A stretch of 10,146 bases of DNA from assembly GCA_913048145.1 (NCBI GenBank), contig CAJWVP010000078.1, forward strand, positions 1-10,146, in the 5' to 3' direction. The translations under genes were made by a program, and so were the position numbers. Shown piece by piece: positions 7,812 to 10,146 of this stretch. The DNA comes from an uncultured Rhodospirillaceae bacterium. GTDB taxonomy: Bacteria; Pseudomonadota; Alphaproteobacteria; Rhodospirillales; Casp-alpha2. Position 1 is the first letter of the stretch. The number at the start of each line of letters is the position of its first letter. The notes beneath the pieces were generated by a model. That model worked only from the letters and a program-made list of their open reading frames with translations. It made no database searches and was not told where the DNA came from.

Positions 7812-8674
7812 CTTCGCCGGTCCTACGCGCCGGCCTTTGGATGATGGGGGCGCTGGCGTCCTTCACCACCATGGCCATCTGTGGCCGGGAGCTGTCCGCC
7901 GACCTGTCCACGTCGCAGATCATGTTCTGGCGCAGCGCGGTCGCGTTTGTGCTGATCGTGTTATTGTTACAGGTCTCTGGTTGGGGGCAACTGAAGACTG
8001 GAATCTTTCGCATTCATGCATCCCGAGCTATCGTTCACTTCGGGGCCCAGTTTTGTTGGTTCTATGCCATTCCTCTTATCCCGCTCGCGGAACTGTTCGC
8101 CATCGAATTCACCATGCCTATTTGGGCCGCCATCCTGGCGGCCTTGTTCCTGGGCGAGCGTATGACGTCGGTCCGCATTTTCGCCATTGCCATTGGGTTC
8201 GCGGGCGTCATGGTGATCATTCGTCCCGGTATTACTGAGGTCGGAACCGGCGCAACTCTCGCACTCGTGGCCGCCATAGGATACGCCGTGGCAGTTATTA
8301 CGGTGCGTGTGCTGGCGCAGCAAGATTCTCCGCTGTGTATATTGTTCTACATGACCCTGATTCAACTCCCCATAGGGTTTGGTCTGGCATTGGAAAGCTG
8401 GGTATGGCCGGACCCGCAAACCAACGGACCTTGGATTGTTCTGGTTGGCTTCACGGGTTGTTCCGCGCACTACTGTATGGCGAGCGCCATGCGCCTAACC
8501 GAAGCAACGGTGGTCGTTACTATGGATTTCATGCGTCTACCGTTGATCGCACTGGTGGGTTATTTCGTGTATAATGAAGAGTTGGAGATCTCGGTCGCTG
8601 TCGGGGCGGTGCTGGTCTGCACCGGTATCTATCTGATCGTCCGAGATGCCGACCGCCGCGAAGACGACGCATGA
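7808..8674 (+). CDS. EamA/DMT-family transporter, first of a tandem pair
   Basis: A 288-residue integral membrane protein of the drug/metabolite transporter superfamily. About ten hydrophobic helices form two EamA repeats, roughly residues 5-138 and 150-280. Recognisable stretches are GRELSADLST (26-35) followed by the FWRS motif, AQFCWFYAI (about 81-89), AELFAIEFTMPIW with two acidic residues, and AALFLGE. The second repeat contains ILFYMTLIQLPIGF and ends in LVCTGIYLIV. Its substrate cannot be read from sequence: the superfamily exports or imports amino acids, nucleotide-related compounds, S-adenosylmethionine and drugs. Its ATG overlaps the cobN stop (ATGA, 7808-7811) with no ribosome binding site, so its translation is probably tied to CobN. 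It ends in an ATGA overlap with its paralogue. By eye nearly half of aligned residues match that neighbour, showing an old tandem duplication with both copies intact. Confidence 0.9.
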   Translation: MTSPVLRAGLWMMGALASFTTMAICGRELSADLSTSQIMFWRSAVAFVLIVLLLQVSGWGQLKTGIFRIHASRAIVHFGAQFCWFYAIPLIPLAELFAIEFTMPIWAAILAALFLGERMTSVRIFAIAIGFAGVMVIIRPGITEVGTGATLALVAAIGYAVAVITVRVLAQQDSPLCILFYMTLIQLPIGFGLALESWVWPDPQTNGPWIVLVGFTGCSAHYCMASAMRLTEATVVVTMDFMRLPLIALVGYFVYNEELEISVAVGAVLVCTGIYLIVRDADRREDDA

Positions 8675-9540
8675 GCGCACTGCCGCCAATCTGGGGCGCG
8701 GCGCTTTGGATGCTCGGTACAATCACGTCGTTCGCATTGATGTCCGTGAGTGGACGAGAGTTGTCCACTGATCTAAGCACCATACAGATTCTGTTCTGGC
8801 GCAGCTTCGTGGGGTTCTGGATTGTCTTGGTCCTGGTGCATTGGACCGGATGGGCGACGGTGAAGACGGATAATCTGAAGGTTCACGTAGGCCGCAACCT
8901 GGCGCACTTCGCGGCCCAGTTCTGCTGGTTCTACGCCATCGCGACCATTGCCCTGGCCGAAGTGACAGCGCTGGAATTCATGATGCCCATTTGGACGGCG
9001 TTGATGGCGGCGTTGTTCCTAGGCGAAAGCTTGAGCCGCTACCGAATGGCGGCCATCGCCTTTGGGTTGATCGGGACCTTGGTTATCGTGCGGCCGGGTT
9101 TTGCCACCGTGGAGTTGGGTATGCTGGCGGCCCTAGGGGCCTCCATCGGGTACGCGGTCGGCATGACCACAGCGCGGTTCTTGGCGCTCCGCGAGACTGT
9201 ACTCCCGATCCTGTTCTACATGCTGGTCCTGCAGATGCCTCTGGCCTTCGTCTTGACCCTGATCTTGGATGACTGGACATGGCCCTCCGCCGATAAGATC
9301 CTCTGGGTTCTGTTGGTAGGCGTGTCCGGCATGACCGCGCATTTCTGTATCAATCGGGCCGTGAAATTGGCGGAAGCTGCAGCCGTCAGTATTCTTGGAT
9401 TTCTGCGCTTGCCGGCCATGATTTTGGTGGGCTACATAGCCTACGGGGAAGAGCCAGAAATGTGGTTGATCATTGGCTCTGTGCTGATCGTCTTCGGTTT
9501 GTACTTGAATATTTGGGACTCAAGAGCCCGGGAAGGATGA
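8671..9540 (+). CDS. EamA/DMT-family transporter, second of a tandem pair
   Basis: A 289-residue, roughly ten-helix DMT-superfamily transporter, paralogous to the gene before it along its whole length. Shared segments include GRELS.DLST.QI.FWRS (N-terminal), AQFCWFYAI, LAE..A.EF.MPIW and AALFLGE in the first repeat, and ILFYM..LQ.P with a C-terminal FLRLP..LVGY in the second. Differences are spread evenly, as expected of diverged functional copies; neither has lost a helix or the paired acidic residues. Two separate ten-helix proteins made from overlapping genes may form a heteromer or may handle related substrates. Substrate is unknown. Given its operon, a B12-related compound (a corrinoid, a benzimidazole, cobalt or a methyl donor) is possible but unproved. 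The start is set by the ATGA overlap at 8671-8674; no ribosome binding site is visible. The stop overlaps the next ATG at 9537-9540. Confidence 0.9.
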   Translation: MSALPPIWGAALWMLGTITSFALMSVSGRELSTDLSTIQILFWRSFVGFWIVLVLVHWTGWATVKTDNLKVHVGRNLAHFAAQFCWFYAIATIALAEVTALEFMMPIWTALMAALFLGESLSRYRMAAIAFGLIGTLVIVRPGFATVELGMLAALGASIGYAVGMTTARFLALRETVLPILFYMLVLQMPLAFVLTLILDDWTWPSADKILWVLLVGVSGMTAHFCINRAVKLAEAAAVSILGFLRLPAMILVGYIAYGEEPEMWLIIGSVLIVFGLYLNIWDSRAREG

Positions 9541-9938
9541 CCATATCGACGAATACCAATAAGGTTTCGAAATGGGATGCGGTCTGGCGGGGATATCGCC
9601 AACGCTGCCCACACTGCGACAGCGCGCCACTATTCCGCGTCTATCTGAAGCCCGTGGAGAGATGCACGCACTGTGGAGAGAACTTCGGCCATATCTGCGC
9701 CGACGATCTGCCGCCCTATCTGACCATCGTGGTTGTCGGGCACATCGTCGCACCATTTTTCATGCTGACCGATCATCTCTATAACTTGTCGGGATGAGTC
9801 CATGGAGCCATCTGGCTGCCGCTGCCACTGGTGCTTATGTCCTATTTCCTGCCGCGCCTGAAGGGCGTGGCGCTCGCCTGGATGTGGCGGATCGGTCTCA
9901 CTGGAAACGAAATCCAGTGCATTGAAGCCGGAGCATAA
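9537..9938 (+). pseudogene. DUF983 zinc-ribbon membrane protein, interrupted by an in-frame UGA at codon 87
   Basis: DUF983 proteins are small, of unknown function, with an N-terminal zinc ribbon and two membrane helices. From the ATG at 9537 the frame encodes RCPHC (C24, C27) and RCTHC (C43, C46), then ADDLPPYLTI leading into a first helix (about 61-82), and stops at TGA 9795-9797. The same frame continues for 46 sense codons to TAA 9936-9938. That second part reads as the family's second helix and tail: VHGAIWLPLPLVL, LPRLKGVALAWMW, GLTGNE. Read through, the product is 133 residues, the usual length; stopped, it is 86 residues and lacks one helix. The frame is kept, so this is a point change, not an indel. 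The start fits the ATGA overlap with the transporter at 9537-9540; GGAAGG directly abuts the ATG, too close for ideal use. An in-frame ATG at 9462 lies inside the transporter gene. I call it a pseudogene, but sequencing error or readthrough remains possible. Confidence 0.72.
9795..9797 (+). other. In-frame TGA at a conserved tryptophan position
   Basis: The TGA is followed by codons for V-H, then a hydrophobic helix and LPL. As I recall the family, this spot reads W-V-H or W-L-H ahead of the second helix, so TGA probably stands for an original TGG (base 9797 G to A). TGA is the normal stop of seven genes in this window, so general recoding of UGA as tryptophan is unlikely. Confidence 0.6.
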
Positions 9939-9960
9939 AAAAGATCAAATTCTGACTTTT
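9939..9960 (+). terminator. Weak AT-rich hairpin after the operon, possible terminator
   Basis: AAAAG(A)TCA at 9939-9947 can pair with TGACTTTT at 9953-9960 around a five-base loop, with one bulged A. It begins directly after the TAA of the DUF983 frame and ends in four Ts. The stem is AT-rich and short, and it overlaps the proposed -35 element downstream, so terminator function is doubtful. Confidence 0.22.
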
Positions 9961-9979
9961 ACGATAACTTTGATACAAT
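9952..9979 (+). promoter_or_regulatory. Candidate sigma-70-like promoter for the gene at the right edge
   Basis: CTGACT (9952-9957) and TACAAT (9974-9979) are spaced by 16 bases and match the TTGACA / TATAAT consensus at four and five of six positions. They lie in the most AT-rich stretch of the window (about 9936-10015), in clear contrast to the GC-rich genes. Transcription would start near 9986, about 55 bases before the ATG at 10040. Confidence 0.35.
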
Positions 9980-10039
9980 CTAATCGAGAAAAACATAGGG
10001 AATTACTTCATCTCTGACGCGTAACCGCGGCGCCAGTTC

Positions 10040-10146
10040 ATGGAAACCGCCCGTCCCATGCGCCGCAAGGCTCCGAAAACCGGAGACCTGGGCTATGTTG
10101 CGGTGGTGGGCAAGAGCGACATGATCATCGGTTTGGCTCCCAGCAG
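10040..10146 (+). CDS. Possible start of an unrecognised gene, cut by window edge
   Basis: An open frame begins at the ATG at 10040, after an in-frame TAA at 10022-10024, and runs to the edge (35 complete codons). It starts METARPMRRKAPKTGD and goes on to LGYVAVVGKSDMIIGLAPS: a basic N-terminus, then an alternating hydrophobic stretch. ATG 10058 (M7) is an alternative start. No ribosome binding site is obvious. I do not recognise the family, and 35 codons are too few to prove coding. Codon third positions are GC-rich as in the neighbours, and a plausible promoter lies upstream. It appears to be a separate transcription unit from the cob operon. Confidence 0.4.
   Translation, partial: METARPMRRKAPKTGDLGYVAVVGKSDMIIGLAPS

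Noticed and set aside
7708..8238. Plus-strand frame of 176 codons across the cobN end and first transporter
   Set aside because: It is an out-of-frame shadow with low-complexity composition. The DMT and CobN frames across it show clear family motifs.
9795..9797. Selenocysteine at the in-frame UGA
   Set aside because: The position matches a tryptophan in relatives, not a cysteine, and I see no convincing SECIS-like stem-loop directly after the codon.
10071..10085. Perfect 5-bp hairpin CTCCG-AAAAC-CGGAG as a terminator
   Set aside because: There is no T tract, and it lies within the likely coding start at the right edge. Such short stems are common in GC-rich DNA. GCCGG/CCGGC at 7816-7834 was rejected for the same reason.

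Overview
The window is a GC-rich bacterial chromosome segment holding the late steps of vitamin B12 (cobalamin) synthesis. CobN marks the aerobic, late-cobalt-insertion route. The order cobP(cobU)-cobW-cobN, the RHAPV-type histidine phosphatase and the general protein style point to an Alphaproteobacterium, perhaps near Rhodospirillales. That placement is inferred from sequence feel, not from a search.

Layout: a cobT gene runs leftward off the left edge (957 to 1, its C-terminal end lies outside). After a 94-base divergent intergenic gap, eight genes run rightward without a real gap: cobS (1052-1840), cobC-type phosphatase (1837-2490), cobU/cobP (2487-3020), cobW (3020-4048), cobN (4050-7811), two tandem EamA/DMT membrane transporters (7808-8674 and 8671-9540), and a DUF983-type zinc-ribbon membrane protein (9537-9938) interrupted by an in-frame UGA. 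Seven junctions join these genes: five are ATGA overlaps, one is TGATG and one has a single base between stop and start. This looks like one translationally coupled operon. About 100 AT-rich bases follow, with a plausible promoter, and then the possible start of an unrecognised gene at the right edge.

How the genes work together: CobN is the large subunit of the cobaltochelatase that puts Co2+ into hydrogenobyrinate a,c-diamide, and CobW is the GTPase thought to deliver the cobalt. CobU phosphorylates adenosylcobinamide and then guanylylates it. CobT makes alpha-ribazole 5'-phosphate from dimethylbenzimidazole and nicotinate mononucleotide. CobS joins the two halves, and the CobC-type phosphatase removes the 5'-phosphate. 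All four nucleotide-loop activities are therefore present. The small chelatase subunits (CobS/CobT in the Pseudomonas denitrificans naming) are not here. Names follow the Salmonella convention: cobT, cobS and cobU here equal P. denitrificans cobU, cobV and cobP.

The least explained part is the operon tail: two divergent paralogous transporters of unknown substrate fused by overlap to cobN, then a DUF983 gene whose single UGA sits where the family has a tryptophan. No RNA genes, mobile elements, CRISPR arrays or cobalamin riboswitch were seen.
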